DNA of 64,000 nt from Winogradskya consettensis (GCF_018332715.1 NZ_BOQP01000025.1:62001-126000), one strand, 5' to 3'. Positions 42,075 through 51,134 are shown, counted from the stretch's first letter. The notes: generated by a model not told the origin, from the sequence alone. Numbers and translations are program-made.

Positions 42075-43309
42075 TGACTGTTGTGGATGTTCTGCCGGGT
42101 GTGGGGCGGCGGCTGCTTGCTGGTTCCACTGACGGGAGGCTTGATACGCACCTGGCTCGGTATGCGCGGCCGCCGCGGTTGGATGGTGTTCAGCTGGTGG
42201 GGTTGCTGCGGGATGCGGGGCTGACCGGGCGGGGTGGGGCGGGGTTTCCGACCTGGCGCAAGGTGGAGGCGGTGCTGGGGGCGAGCGGTGTTCCGGTGGT
42301 CGTGGGGAACGGCTCGGAGGGGGAGCCGGCCAGTGGGAAGGACCGGGCGCTGATGGCGTACCAACCGCATCTGGTTCTTGATGGGTTGCAGATTGTGGCG
42401 GGGGCAGTGGGGGCTCGGCAGGCCTATTTGTATGTTGCGGCGGCTTCTGCGGTGGGGGTTCGGGCGGCGTTGGGGGATCGGCGGGGGGCGGGGCTCGATC
42501 CTGTGCCGGTGAGTGTGGTTGTTGCGCCGGAGCGGTTTGTGGCGGGGGAGGAGTCTGCGGTTGTCAACGCCGTTGCGGGGCGGGCTGCTGTGCCTTCGGA
42601 CAAGCGGGTGCGGGTGACCGAGGCCGGGGTGGGGGGTGCGCCGACGCTGGTGCAGAACGTGGAGACGCTGGCTCATCTGGCGTTGATCGCGCGGTTCGGG
42701 CCGCACTGGTTCCGGGAGGCCGGCACCGCCGAGGAGCCGGGGACGTTCCTTGCGACTGTTGGTGGGGCGGTGGGGGTTCCCGGGGTTGTCGAGGCGGGGT
42801 ACGGCGTGCGGCTGGGGGACCTGGTGGATGCCGCTGGGGGGCCTGCTGAACGGCTGCAGGCGGTGCTGGTCGGCGGGTATCACGGTGGATGGGTGCCGGC
42901 GCTTCCGGAGCTGGCTGTGAGCCGGGCCGGGCTTGCGCCGTACGGGGCTTCGCCGGGGGCGGGGATCGTGGTGGCGCTGCCGGTCGGGGTCTGTGGGCTC
43001 GTGGAGACCGCGCGGATCGCCGGGTATCTCGCTGGGGAGGTTGCCGGGCAGTGCGGGCCTTGCGTCAACGGGTTGCCGCGGCTGGCGACGACGCTTACCG
43101 ATCTTGCACATCGGCGGGGGCGGGCTGGGCTGGGGCGGGAGGTTGATGCTGTGCGGGAGGTTGAGCGGTTGAGCCTGCTGGTGAGCGGGCGGGGTGCGTG
43201 CCGGCATCCGGATGGCAGTGTGCGCATGATTCGTAGCGCGATGCGCACATTCGACGCCGATGTTGCGGCTCACCTGGCCGGACGTTGTGTGGCGGAGGAG
43301 GCGCGATGA
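42074..43309 (+). CDS. NuoF-like NADH-dehydrogenase flavoprotein
   Basis: A 411-residue soluble protein similar to the complex I 51-kDa subunit. The FMN/NADH site is LTGRGGAGFPTWRKVEAV and NGSEGEPASGKDRALM. FVAGEESAVVNAVAG and PTLVQNVETLAHLALI follow. An SLBB-like domain is around 245-330, and an iron-sulfur region carries AGQCGPCVNG and GACRHPDGS. Only three of the four usual cluster Cys are evident. It probably oxidises NADH and passes electrons to the ferredoxin and haem protein. The ATG overlaps the previous stop and GGGAGGA is upstream. Confidence 0.88.
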   Translation: MTVVDVLPGVGRRLLAGSTDGRLDTHLARYARPPRLDGVQLVGLLRDAGLTGRGGAGFPTWRKVEAVLGASGVPVVVGNGSEGEPASGKDRALMAYQPHLVLDGLQIVAGAVGARQAYLYVAAASAVGVRAALGDRRGAGLDPVPVSVVVAPERFVAGEESAVVNAVAGRAAVPSDKRVRVTEAGVGGAPTLVQNVETLAHLALIARFGPHWFREAGTAEEPGTFLATVGGAVGVPGVVEAGYGVRLGDLVDAAGGPAERLQAVLVGGYHGGWVPALPELAVSRAGLAPYGASPGAGIVVALPVGVCGLVETARIAGYLAGEVAGQCGPCVNGLPRLATTLTDLAHRRGRAGLGREVDAVREVERLSLLVSGRGACRHPDGSVRMIRSAMRTFDADVAAHLAGRCVAEEAR

Positions 43310-43521
43310 GCGAAAACAGACTCCACATCGACTGGACGGCGTGTGACGGGCGGGGGCTCTGTGCCGAGTTGCTGAGCGAGATCCTGGTGGAGGACGAGTG
43401 GGGTTATCCGCTGGCGCGGGACGGGGCCGTGGAACCCGCCGTCCCGCGGGCGCTCCAGAAGAACGCAAAACGGGCCGTGGATCGGTGCCCGGCACTCGCA
43501 TTGCGGCTGGTCAATAGCTAA
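43306..43521 (+). CDS. Small [3Fe-4S]-type ferredoxin
   Basis: A 71-residue protein. Three Cys are placed as in actinobacterial 3Fe-4S ferredoxins: IDWTACDGRGLCAELLSE and, near the end, DRCPALALRL. The start overlaps the NuoF-like stop (ATGA). It is the last gene of the redox operon and is the likely one-electron carrier between the flavoprotein and the haem membrane protein. Confidence 0.88.
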   Translation: MSENRLHIDWTACDGRGLCAELLSEILVEDEWGYPLARDGAVEPAVPRALQKNAKRAVDRCPALALRLVNS

Positions 43522-43539
43522 ACTTTTAGTCGATATCCT

Positions 43540-43585
43540 ATCGGGCCGATCTTTTTTCACTACGGTGAACAAAGGTCGGCCCGAT
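43540..43585 (+). terminator. Long hairpin terminator after the redox operon
   Basis: Perfect 10-bp arms ATCGGGCCGA (43540-43549) and TCGGCCCGAT (43576-43585) enclose a further pairing of TTTTTTCAC with GTGAACAAA (one mismatch) around a TACG loop. This ends the 39630-43521 transcript. Confidence 0.75.
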
Positions 43586-44053
43586 GATCTGTAGCGGACC
43601 GCCGGTTACGCGGAGTCAGCCATGGAAGCGCTCCCAAATGGTCGCTGGGAGCCAACTGGGAGCTGACTCGACGCTAACTGAGAACGGCTACATAGGACAC
43701 TGTCAAGTACGCAGAGGCGACCTGGCGTCCAGTGGCGACGGTGGTCGGTCCGCGCCGTTTCGTATCGAAGATCACAACTCCACCGGCGGCCGGGGAGTGC
43801 CCGTCCGTGTGCTACCGTTCGGTACCACTAAGTTCTCGACCCGGACAATTCGACGGGGCGTATGAGTGGAAAACCGGACATCCGCGCGAGCCTTCCTTCG
43901 GGTCTGCTTCGACTGCTATTTTGTCCGAAGTGGATCAGGGTAAACGGCAAAGGCCTTCGGAGATTCGTGATAGGCGCCGATAAAGATTGCGAAACGCGGG
44001 TTCGGTAAATACGCGATCTTCGTCTAGCGTTCACCGCCAGGGTTGTAGGTGGG
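43586..44053. other. Leader/intergenic region before the glycan operon
   Basis: These 468 bp hold no credible gene. They contain the CebR-like site at 43623, direct repeats of CTGGGAGC (about 43645 and 43656), and A/T-richer stretches towards 44030 such as GGTAAATACGCGATC that may include the promoter. No riboswitch consensus was recognised. Confidence 0.5.
43623..43636. promoter_or_regulatory. CebR-like operator, one mismatch
   Basis: TGGAAGCGCTCCCA differs at one position from the CebR box TGGGAGCGCTCCCA present at 34312-34325. It lies about 430 bp upstream of the first glycan gene, so it may control that operon from a distant promoter. Confidence 0.5.
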
Positions 44054-45625
44054 GTGCGTGACTGTGGACAGCTTGAAATTGCCGAGCGGGCGTGGGGCCT
44101 CATCGGAGGCAGAGGCGTCGTGACGACGACGGAAACGGCGGCCGACGAGGTCGCGACACAGGAGATACCGCGGACGCCGCAGTATTCGGGGTTCACCGAA
44201 AGGGAGCTCGGGGAGCGCGGCCACGCCGATCGCTGGGTGTGGGAAGCGCGCTACGTCAAGCTGCTGCTGCTGGTCGACTTCGGAGCGGCGGTCATCGCGA
44301 CGCTCGCCGCGTTCGTGCTCCGCTTCCAGGGCGCTGCCTATGCCGACTGGTACATAGTGCTGTCCGTGCTGATCCCGCCGGCCTGGGTGGGGTTGCTCGC
44401 GCTGAGCCACGCCTATGAGCGCCGGGTCCTGTTCGTCGGTGGCGAGGAGTATCAGCGGGTCATACGGGCCGGCGTGCATCTGACGCTGGTCATCGTGCTG
44501 GCGTCCTACGTGGCCCACACCGACATCGCCCGGGGCTACCTGCTCATCGCTCTTGTGCTGACCACCTTCCTGGCGCTGTCCGGCCGGTTCGCGCTGCGCA
44601 AGATCCTGCAGCGGGCCCGGCGCGGTGGTGCCTGCATGCACCGGGTGCTCGTGCTCGGCCACGTCCCGGCGGTGGCCAAGATGACCGGGCAACTGCATCG
44701 CCGCTACCACCACGGGTTCCAGGTGATCGGCGCGTGCCTGCCGCTCGACCAGATCGCCGACGGGAAGACGCTTGACGTGCCGATCTACGGCGGGCTCGGT
44801 GCCGCCGCCAACTCGGCCGCGGCTGCGGGGGCCGACACCGTGATGGTGTTGTCCTGCCCGGAGCTGGACGGCCCGATGCTGCGCCGGCTGGCGTGGGAGC
44901 TGGAGCGCGACGACATCGACCTGATCGTGTCGTCATCGCTGGTGGACACGGCGGGTGACCGGATCACCGTGCGGCCGGTCGACGGGCTGCCGATGATGCA
45001 CATCGAGCATGCCACGCTGTCCGGCGGCCGGCGGTTGGTGAAGGCGGTCTTCGACGTCGCGGTCGCGCTGGGCCTGCTCGTGCTGCTCGCGCCGGTCTTC
45101 CTGGCCGTCGCGCTGGTGATCAAGCTGGACACCGGCGGGCCGGTCTTCTTCCGGCAGGTTCGGGTCGGGCGGGGCGGCGAGACGTTCCGGATGAACAAGT
45201 TCCGGACGATGCACGTGGACGCTGAGGCCCGGCTGGCGGCGATGCGTCAGGCCGCCGAGGGCGATGGCGTGCTCTTCAAGATGCGCGACGATCCCCGGGT
45301 CACCAGGGCCGGGCGGATCCTGCGGCGCTATTCGCTCGACGAGCTGCCGCAGCTGATCAATGTGCTGCTGGGGCAGATGTCGCTGGTCGGGCCGCGGCCG
45401 CCGCTGCCCGCCGAGGTGGAGCAGTATCCGGACGACATGCGGCGACGGCTCGTGGTCCGGCCCGGGATGACCGGGTTGTGGCAGGTGAGTGGGCGCTCCG
45501 ACCTGTCATGGGAGGACTCGATCCGGTTGGACATCCGATATGTGGAGAACTGGTCGCTCACGGTCGACCTGGTGATCCTCATGCGAACGGCGATGGCGGT
45601 CATGCGTGGTTCCGGTGCGTACTAG
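44054..45625 (+). CDS. Initiating sugar-phosphate transferase (polyprenyl glycosylphosphotransferase)
   Basis: A 523-residue membrane enzyme that loads the first sugar phosphate onto undecaprenyl phosphate. Four hydrophobic segments (about 68-185) and a CoA-binding-like domain (about 190-310) precede a fifth segment (about 340-362). The catalytic bacterial sugar-transferase domain follows, with GGPVFFRQVRVGRGGETFRM, NKFRTMHVDAE, RRYSLDELPQLINVLLGQMS, LVGPRPPLPAEV and RPGMTGLWQVSGRSDLSW. This is the full WbaP/CpsE-type layout. The start is GTG 44054 or, equally, GTG 44120. It is the first gene of the surface-glycan operon. Confidence 0.92.
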   Translation: MRDCGQLEIAERAWGLIGGRGVVTTTETAADEVATQEIPRTPQYSGFTERELGERGHADRWVWEARYVKLLLLVDFGAAVIATLAAFVLRFQGAAYADWYIVLSVLIPPAWVGLLALSHAYERRVLFVGGEEYQRVIRAGVHLTLVIVLASYVAHTDIARGYLLIALVLTTFLALSGRFALRKILQRARRGGACMHRVLVLGHVPAVAKMTGQLHRRYHHGFQVIGACLPLDQIADGKTLDVPIYGGLGAAANSAAAAGADTVMVLSCPELDGPMLRRLAWELERDDIDLIVSSSLVDTAGDRITVRPVDGLPMMHIEHATLSGGRRLVKAVFDVAVALGLLVLLAPVFLAVALVIKLDTGGPVFFRQVRVGRGGETFRMNKFRTMHVDAEARLAAMRQAAEGDGVLFKMRDDPRVTRAGRILRRYSLDELPQLINVLLGQMSLVGPRPPLPAEVEQYPDDMRRRLVVRPGMTGLWQVSGRSDLSWEDSIRLDIRYVENWSLTVDLVILMRTAMAVMRGSGAY

Positions 45626-46586
45626 AAGTCTGCTGGTGGCGTCGACCGGCGGTCACCTCGCCGAGCTGCACAACCTGGCGCCGCGGCTGAACCTCGGGGA
45701 CATCCGCTGGGTGACGTTCGACAGCCCGCAGAGCCGGTCGCTGCTGGCAGGTCAGGACGTGGTCTTCGTGCCGCCCGCCACCAGCCGTGACGCGGTCGGG
45801 CTGGTCAAGGACATGGTGGTCGCCCGCCGGATGCTCAAGGCCGAGCGCTACGAGCGGGTGATCAGCACCGGTGCCAGCGTCGCCATGGCGTTCTTCGTGC
45901 CGGCGTCGGCGATGGGCATCGAGTGCTTCTACATCGAGAGCGCCACGCGCACGCAGGGACCGTCGCTGACGGGGAAGCTCGCCGCGCGGGTGCCGGGAGT
46001 GCGTCTCTACACGCAGTATCCGGACCTGGCGGGCGGGGAATGGAGCTACGGCGGGTCCATCTTCGACGCGTTCGAGGCCGAGGCACTGACCGATCCATTA
46101 CCCGTACGCAAGGTAGTGGTCACGCTCGGCACGCATGAGCGCTACACGTTTCCGCGGCTGCTGACCCACCTGATGGGACTGATACCCCCGGAGTGGGAGG
46201 TCCTCTGGCAGGTTGGTGCGACGGTTGTCGACACAATGCCCACCGGTGCCCGCCGGCAGGTGCCGATGGCCGAGATGCGCACCGCCCTCGCCGAGGCGGA
46301 CGTCGTCATCTCCCACGCAGGTGTGGGGTCGGCGCTGGCAGCCATGCAGGCCGGCAAGCGGGCGCTGTACGTCCCGCGGCGCAAGGCGCACGGCGAGCAC
46401 GTCGACGACCACCAGGTCGAGATGGCGCAGGAGTTGGAGAGCAGGAAGCTGGTCGTGGCCCGCGAGGCGGAGGACGTCACCCTCGCGGATCTGCGCTCGG
46501 CAGCGGCTTGGACGGTGCGGGCCGCCCCCGGAGCAGCACCGTTCGTGTGGAACAGCAGTACCGATGAGGAGGATTTGTGTCCCTGA
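45606..46586 (+). CDS. Fused Alg14/Alg13-like glycosyltransferase
   Basis: A 326-residue enzyme of the GT28/GT-B group. The N-terminal half (about 1-150) resembles Alg14/PssD, with LLVASTGGHLAELHNLAPRL and RVISTGASVAMAFFVPA. The C-terminal half (about 165-320) resembles Alg13/PssE, with VVVTLGTHERYTFPRL, VVISHAGVGSALAAMQAGKR and HGEHVDDHQVEMAQEL. It would add the second sugar to the lipid-linked primer. In many bacteria the halves are separate genes; here they are one. The start (GTG 45606) overlaps the preceding gene, and the end overlaps the next. Confidence 0.85.
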   Translation: MVPVRTRSLLVASTGGHLAELHNLAPRLNLGDIRWVTFDSPQSRSLLAGQDVVFVPPATSRDAVGLVKDMVVARRMLKAERYERVISTGASVAMAFFVPASAMGIECFYIESATRTQGPSLTGKLAARVPGVRLYTQYPDLAGGEWSYGGSIFDAFEAEALTDPLPVRKVVVTLGTHERYTFPRLLTHLMGLIPPEWEVLWQVGATVVDTMPTGARRQVPMAEMRTALAEADVVISHAGVGSALAAMQAGKRALYVPRRKAHGEHVDDHQVEMAQELESRKLVVAREAEDVTLADLRSAAAWTVRAAPGAAPFVWNSSTDEEDLCP

Positions 46587-48532
46587 AGCGCAGGGCGCTG
46601 GTGCCCGCAGTGGTGGCAGGCCTGATGGTCGGGCTCACCGCTGTGCCGGCGAGCGCCGTGTACGTCCCGCCGACCGCGGCGGCGACCCTGGTCACGGCGA
46701 ACCCGGCGGACAACACGCCGCACGCCCAGAACGGGAGCATGCGCGCGTTCGCGCAGATCGGCGACATCGTCTACGCCGGTGGCTCGTTCACCGGGGTCAA
46801 GGCGGCGGGTGCGAGCAGCTGGTCGGCGGCGAACAACCTGATCGCGTACAACATCAACACCGGCGCGATCCAGACCGGGTTCGCCCCGGTGCTCGACGGC
46901 GCGGTGCAGACGCTCGCGGTCAGCCCCGACAGCAAGCTCATCGTCGGTGGCAGCTTCGGCACGGTCAACGGTGTCGCCCGCAAGAACCTCGTCGAGCTCG
47001 ACCCGGGCAGCGGCGCGACAGTTGCCTCCTGGGCCGGCCGCGGTGACGGTGGCACGGTCCGCCGCGCGATCGTGCAGGGCAACAACCTGTACATCGCGGG
47101 CGCCTTCCACTGGGTGAACGGCACGCAGCACTCGCTGCTGGCCCGCCTGAACGCCACCACCGGCGCGATCGACACCACGTTCCAGATCGACGCGAGCGGT
47201 GCCCGGCCCTACCCGAACTCCAGCGAGCTGGTCTGGGGCCTCGCGGTCGCGCCCGACGGCAAGACCGTCGTCGCGGTCGGCAACTTCACGACGGTCAACG
47301 GCAATGCCCGCAACCAGGTGGTCATGATCGACACCTCGACGGGTACGCCCACAGTGGCGAACTGGGTGACCGACCGTTACGTGGCGGCCTGCGCCAGCGA
47401 CGCGTTCCCGTTCTACGCCCGTGACGTGGACTTCTCCGACGACGGCAGCTTCTTCGTAATCGTGGCCGACGGCGCCAGCGGTGACGCGTACTGCGACGCC
47501 ACCGCCCGCTGGGAGACGGCCGACCGCGGCACCAACGTCAAGGCCACCTGGGTCGCCTACACGGGCCGTGACTCGGTCACCTCGCTCGAGGTCGCCGATG
47601 GTGTCGTCTACGTCGCCGGTCATTTCCGCTGGCAGAACAACGCGAACGGCGTGGACGCCAAGGGCGACGGCGGTGTCGACCGCTACGGCGTGGCCGCGCT
47701 CGACCAGCAGAACGGCCGCCCGATCGCCTGGAACCCGACCCGGTCGCCCGGCGACGCACTGCCGGCCGACGGCGTGAGCTGGGGCGCGATCGTGTGGGAG
47801 CTCTGGAAGGGACCGAACGGGCTCTTCCTCGGTCAGGACTCCGACGGGCTCGGCAACGAGTACCACGGCCGGCTCGGCTACTTCCCCGACTCGGGCGGGC
47901 GCGCGATCGGCGTGCTCGACGCGCCGAAGACCGCGACCGGTTACCTCTACCTCGGTACGAGCACCGGGACGGTGAAGAAGGTCGCGTACACAGGCACCGG
48001 CCTGGGGACGCCGGCCACCAGCAGCCAGCCGCAGCTCACCGGGGCCAAGGCGGCGTTCGCGCTGTCCAACAAGCTCGTCTGGGCCAAGGCGGACAGCTCG
48101 ACGTCCAGCGGTAGCGTCCTCAACATCTCGGTGTTCAGCGCCGGCGCCGCGGGGGCACCGTGGGTCGGCAGCGGCTACAACAGCTGGTTCCCGGCGGCGA
48201 GCCTGACCGGCGCGTTCTACCTGGCGGGCCGGTTGTACTACACGACGTCGACGGACAACGCGCTGTTCTACCGCTACCTGACACCGGACGGCTACATCGT
48301 GGGCGACACCGCGTACACGCTGCCCACCTCGGGTATCGACTGGCACACGGTGCGCGGCCTGACGTGGGTCTCGGGGAAGATCGTCTATGGCTCGACCGGC
48401 GGCTCCCTGCGTACAGTCGGATTCGATCCGGCAGCGGCCACCGCCGTGGTCGGCGCCAACTCCACCCAGCTCGCGGCGTCCAGCACCGCGGCGACGTGGA
48501 ACAACCCGACCCTGTTCTTCGCGACGTCCTAA
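46577..48532 (+). CDS. Secreted beta-propeller-like protein
   Basis: A 651-residue exported protein. The signal peptide (about 1-28) ends VPASA. The mature part has repeated blades such as IGDIVYAGGSFTGVKAAG, SPDSKLIVGGSFGTVNG, GNNLYIAGAFHWVNGTQ and ADGVVYVAGHFRWQNN, each with a G-G/A-x-F core, the delta-60/propeller type. A less regular C-terminal half follows (about 430-651). No catalytic motif is visible, so it may bind or organise the secreted glycan. The GTG start follows AGGAGG and overlaps the previous gene. Confidence 0.8.
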   Translation: MSLKRRALVPAVVAGLMVGLTAVPASAVYVPPTAAATLVTANPADNTPHAQNGSMRAFAQIGDIVYAGGSFTGVKAAGASSWSAANNLIAYNINTGAIQTGFAPVLDGAVQTLAVSPDSKLIVGGSFGTVNGVARKNLVELDPGSGATVASWAGRGDGGTVRRAIVQGNNLYIAGAFHWVNGTQHSLLARLNATTGAIDTTFQIDASGARPYPNSSELVWGLAVAPDGKTVVAVGNFTTVNGNARNQVVMIDTSTGTPTVANWVTDRYVAACASDAFPFYARDVDFSDDGSFFVIVADGASGDAYCDATARWETADRGTNVKATWVAYTGRDSVTSLEVADGVVYVAGHFRWQNNANGVDAKGDGGVDRYGVAALDQQNGRPIAWNPTRSPGDALPADGVSWGAIVWELWKGPNGLFLGQDSDGLGNEYHGRLGYFPDSGGRAIGVLDAPKTATGYLYLGTSTGTVKKVAYTGTGLGTPATSSQPQLTGAKAAFALSNKLVWAKADSSTSSGSVLNISVFSAGAAGAPWVGSGYNSWFPAASLTGAFYLAGRLYYTTSTDNALFYRYLTPDGYIVGDTAYTLPTSGIDWHTVRGLTWVSGKIVYGSTGGSLRTVGFDPAAATAVVGANSTQLAASSTAATWNNPTLFFATS

Positions 48533-48548
48533 AGAGCACGCACGAAGG

Positions 48549-48574
48549 GGTCCGGCCGTGAGGCCGGGCCCCGA
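48549..48574 (+). terminator. Hairpin between propeller and Wzz-like genes
   Basis: Arms GGGGTCCGGCC / GGCCGGGCCCC with a GTGA loop and one G-U pair lie 17 bp after the propeller gene. It may be a partial terminator, reducing expression of the downstream glycan genes. Confidence 0.55.
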
Positions 48575-48598
48575 ACCACGTTCTACCAGGAGACGACC

Positions 48599-50227
48599 AT
48601 GGATGTGACCGATTCCGTAGCCGGCAGCCGGCAGCGGGTCGTCGGCTTTGCGGACATCGTCAGGATTCCGCTGCGCCGCTGGCGCCTGGTGGCAGGTGTC
48701 ACCGTGGGCCTCACCCTGGCCGTCCTCCTGTACCTCCTGGTGATCCCGGCGACCTACACCGCGACGACGGTCGTGGTGCTGCGGCCCGTGGTGACCGACC
48801 CGTTCACGCTGCCCGCGGGCGGCGCGGACCGGGCCATCAACATGACCGCCGAGAACGGCGTCGCGCTCGGCAACGACGTCATCGACTCGACCGCCAAGAT
48901 CCTCAACCGTGACCCCGACGCCGTACGGGAGGCGTTGACCACCGAGGTCCCCACCGGCGGTCAGGTGCTGCGCTTCGAGTACGCCGACGACACTGAGCAG
49001 AGCTCGATCACCGGCTCGAACACCGCTGCCGAGACGTACCTGCGGGTCCGCGAGGACATCTACAAGCAGCAGCGGGCAGCGCTGATGCTGTCCTACGACA
49101 ACACCATCAAGTCGGTGACGTCGCAGCGGCAGGCCGCGCAGAAGGGCCTGCCGTCGGACAAGTCCAGCGTGGAGTCCATGACACCGCGTACGCAGGCCAT
49201 GCTCAACCAGGTCAGCGCGCTCAACGACCAGATCGCCCAGCTCGCGAACGCCCGCGCGAAGGTCGCCTCCGCAGACCTGAGCCCCGGCTCGATCACCGCT
49301 GCCGCCCGCGCACCGGTGCCGTCCAGCCACGACGCCGCGCTGCTGTTCATCGCCGCGGCGCTGCTCGGCGGGCTGCTGCTCGGCATGATCGGTGCGCACG
49401 CCCGCGAGGCGATGGACCGCAGGATCCGCTCCGGTGAGCAGGCCGCCGACCTGATCGGGCTGCCCGCGCTGGGCTCGGTGCGGTCCGCGCGCAGCCAGGA
49501 GGCCGCCGCCGCTGCCGACGCCCGCTACGTCTCGCTCGCGCTGCTCAACTGGATCGACGAGAACCCCGACAGCCCGCTGGTGATCCTCTCCGGCCGCAAC
49601 GACGAGGGCCGCACGGCGGTCACCGGCAACCTGGCGGTCGCGCTCGCCGAGGCCGGCCGCGATGTCACGCTGGCCGCCGCGGTCGAGTCGCAGGAGGAGG
49701 TCAAACGCATCCTCTTCGCAGCCCAGAAACGTACGCCGCCCCGGCCCCGCACACCCCCCAAGCCCCCGAAACCGGGCCTCAACGGCAGCAGCCGTGCACC
49801 GGTCAGCCCCGCTCCCGGCGTCACCCGCGTGTACGGCGCCGCAGCCGGGGTGGCCTCGCCCGGCGCGGTGAAGATGGATCCGAACGCGACGATGGTGATT
49901 CCGGCCGCCGCCCCGGTCTCGGCCCAGCCCGTGTCCGGTGGCGGTAGTCCCGCAGACAGCCGCTCGCCGCTGGTCGTGCTCATCGGCGGTGGCGTGGTGC
50001 GGCTCTGCCAGCTGGGCGACGAGCCCAGCGTCGGTGTCGTGGTGGTGGATGCCCCGCCGTCGGAGTCCGACGAACGCGGCGTCCGGTCCGCCCAGGACGG
50101 CGTCGCTGTGCTCGTCGTGGCCCGGGACCGTACCCGTAGCGGTGAACTCAGCCGTCTCGTCGACCGCCTGCGGTCGGCCGGTGCCAGGACCGTCGGTTTT
50201 GTGCTGACCGGAGGCAGCGGTGCATAA
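48599..50227 (+). CDS. Wzz-like chain-length protein with degenerate BY-kinase domain
   Basis: A 542-residue protein. Two membrane segments (about 32-52 and 242-262) flank a Wzz-type extracytoplasmic region with a coiled portion. A cytoplasmic domain (about 300-540) aligns with bacterial tyrosine kinases. Walker A is altered to SGRNDEGRTAVTGNL (Lys to Arg), Walker B is kept as VVVVDAPP, and there is no Tyr-rich tail. A Pro/Ala-rich insert (about 378-460) splits the domain. It probably controls chain length or export without kinase activity. AGGAGA precedes the ATG; the 3' end overlaps the GT2 gene. Confidence 0.82.
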   Translation: MDVTDSVAGSRQRVVGFADIVRIPLRRWRLVAGVTVGLTLAVLLYLLVIPATYTATTVVVLRPVVTDPFTLPAGGADRAINMTAENGVALGNDVIDSTAKILNRDPDAVREALTTEVPTGGQVLRFEYADDTEQSSITGSNTAAETYLRVREDIYKQQRAALMLSYDNTIKSVTSQRQAAQKGLPSDKSSVESMTPRTQAMLNQVSALNDQIAQLANARAKVASADLSPGSITAAARAPVPSSHDAALLFIAAALLGGLLLGMIGAHAREAMDRRIRSGEQAADLIGLPALGSVRSARSQEAAAAADARYVSLALLNWIDENPDSPLVILSGRNDEGRTAVTGNLAVALAEAGRDVTLAAAVESQEEVKRILFAAQKRTPPRPRTPPKPPKPGLNGSSRAPVSPAPGVTRVYGAAAGVASPGAVKMDPNATMVIPAAAPVSAQPVSGGGSPADSRSPLVVLIGGGVVRLCQLGDEPSVGVVVVDAPPSESDERGVRSAQDGVAVLVVARDRTRSGELSRLVDRLRSAGARTVGFVLTGGSGA

Positions 50228-51134
50228 CCGCCCGCCCGACGTCACTGTGGTCGTCGCCACCCGCGACCGTCCCGGGCTCCTCGAACGCGCGGTCATCAGC
50301 ATCCTCAACCAGGACTACGTGGGCCGGGTCGAGTGCATCGTCGTCTACGACCACGTGCAGGTCCGCGATCTGGTGGTGGAGGTCGGCCCCAACCGCGCCC
50401 TCAAACTGATCAGCAACACCCGCACCCAGGGCCTGCCCGGCGGGCGCAACAGCGGCGTCGACGCGGCCACCGGCGAGCTGCTCGCCTTCTGCGACGACGA
50501 CGACATCTGGCTCGCCTCGAAGCTGACCCGGCAGGTGGCGCTGCTGGCCCACCCCGAGGTCGGCGCGGTCAGCTGCGGGCTGCGGCTGCGCGGCCCCGGC
50601 ATCGACAAGGAACGCATCCTCGACACCGACCGGGTCTATCTGCGTGACTTCCTCGCCGACCGGGTCATGGAGGTGCATTCCAGCACCATGCTGGTACGCC
50701 GCTCGATCTGGGCCGCGGCCGGCGAGGTCGACGAGAACATCCCCGGCGGCTACAGCGAGGACTACGAGTGGCTCCTGCGCGTCGCCGCGCAGACCCCGAT
50801 CGCGATCGTCCCCGCCGCCCTGGTCATCGTGGACTGGCACGGCGGCTCGTACTACTTCGGCCGCTGGGCGATGATCGTCGAGGCCCAGCGGTATCTCATC
50901 GCCAAGCATCCCGAGCTGGCCGAGAGCCGTGAGGGCATGGCCCGGCTGCGGGGGCAGATCGCTTTCGCGCTCGCGTCCGGCCATCGGCGTACCGAAGCGA
51001 TCAAAGAGCTGGCCGCCGTCCTGCGTCTCAACCCCACCGAGAAGCGGGTCCTGGTCACCCTCCCGGTGATCATGGGGTTGATGACCGGCGAGCGGGCCCT
51101 GCGCATGGCCCAGAAACGCGGCAAAGGGATTTAG
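50220..51134 (+). CDS. GT2-family glycosyltransferase
   Basis: A 304-residue cytoplasmic GT-A enzyme. It has DVTVVVATRDRPGLLERAV at the nucleotide-binding start, GLPGGRNSGVDAATGELL, the metal-binding DDDD in LLAFCDDDDIWLASK, and GGYSEDYEWLLRVAA (the ED acceptor motif). The substrate sugar is unknown. The GTG start overlaps the Wzz-like gene and the stop overlaps the flippase start. It extends the lipid-linked repeat unit. Confidence 0.9.
   Translation: MHNRPPDVTVVVATRDRPGLLERAVISILNQDYVGRVECIVVYDHVQVRDLVVEVGPNRALKLISNTRTQGLPGGRNSGVDAATGELLAFCDDDDIWLASKLTRQVALLAHPEVGAVSCGLRLRGPGIDKERILDTDRVYLRDFLADRVMEVHSSTMLVRRSIWAAAGEVDENIPGGYSEDYEWLLRVAAQTPIAIVPAALVIVDWHGGSYYFGRWAMIVEAQRYLIAKHPELAESREGMARLRGQIAFALASGHRRTEAIKELAAVLRLNPTEKRVLVTLPVIMGLMTGERALRMAQKRGKGI

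Noticed and set aside
43586..44053. Possible riboswitch in the glycan operon leader
   Set aside because: AACGGCAAAGGCC near 43950 recalls a GEMM element, but the GGCAAACC/GGGACGCAAAGCC core and the P2 tetraloop are absent.
46142..50308. 1388-codon minus-strand frame across the glycan operon
   Set aside because: It lies opposite three well-supported genes, is compositionally biased (Arg/Gly/Ala/Val), and has no recognisable motif.
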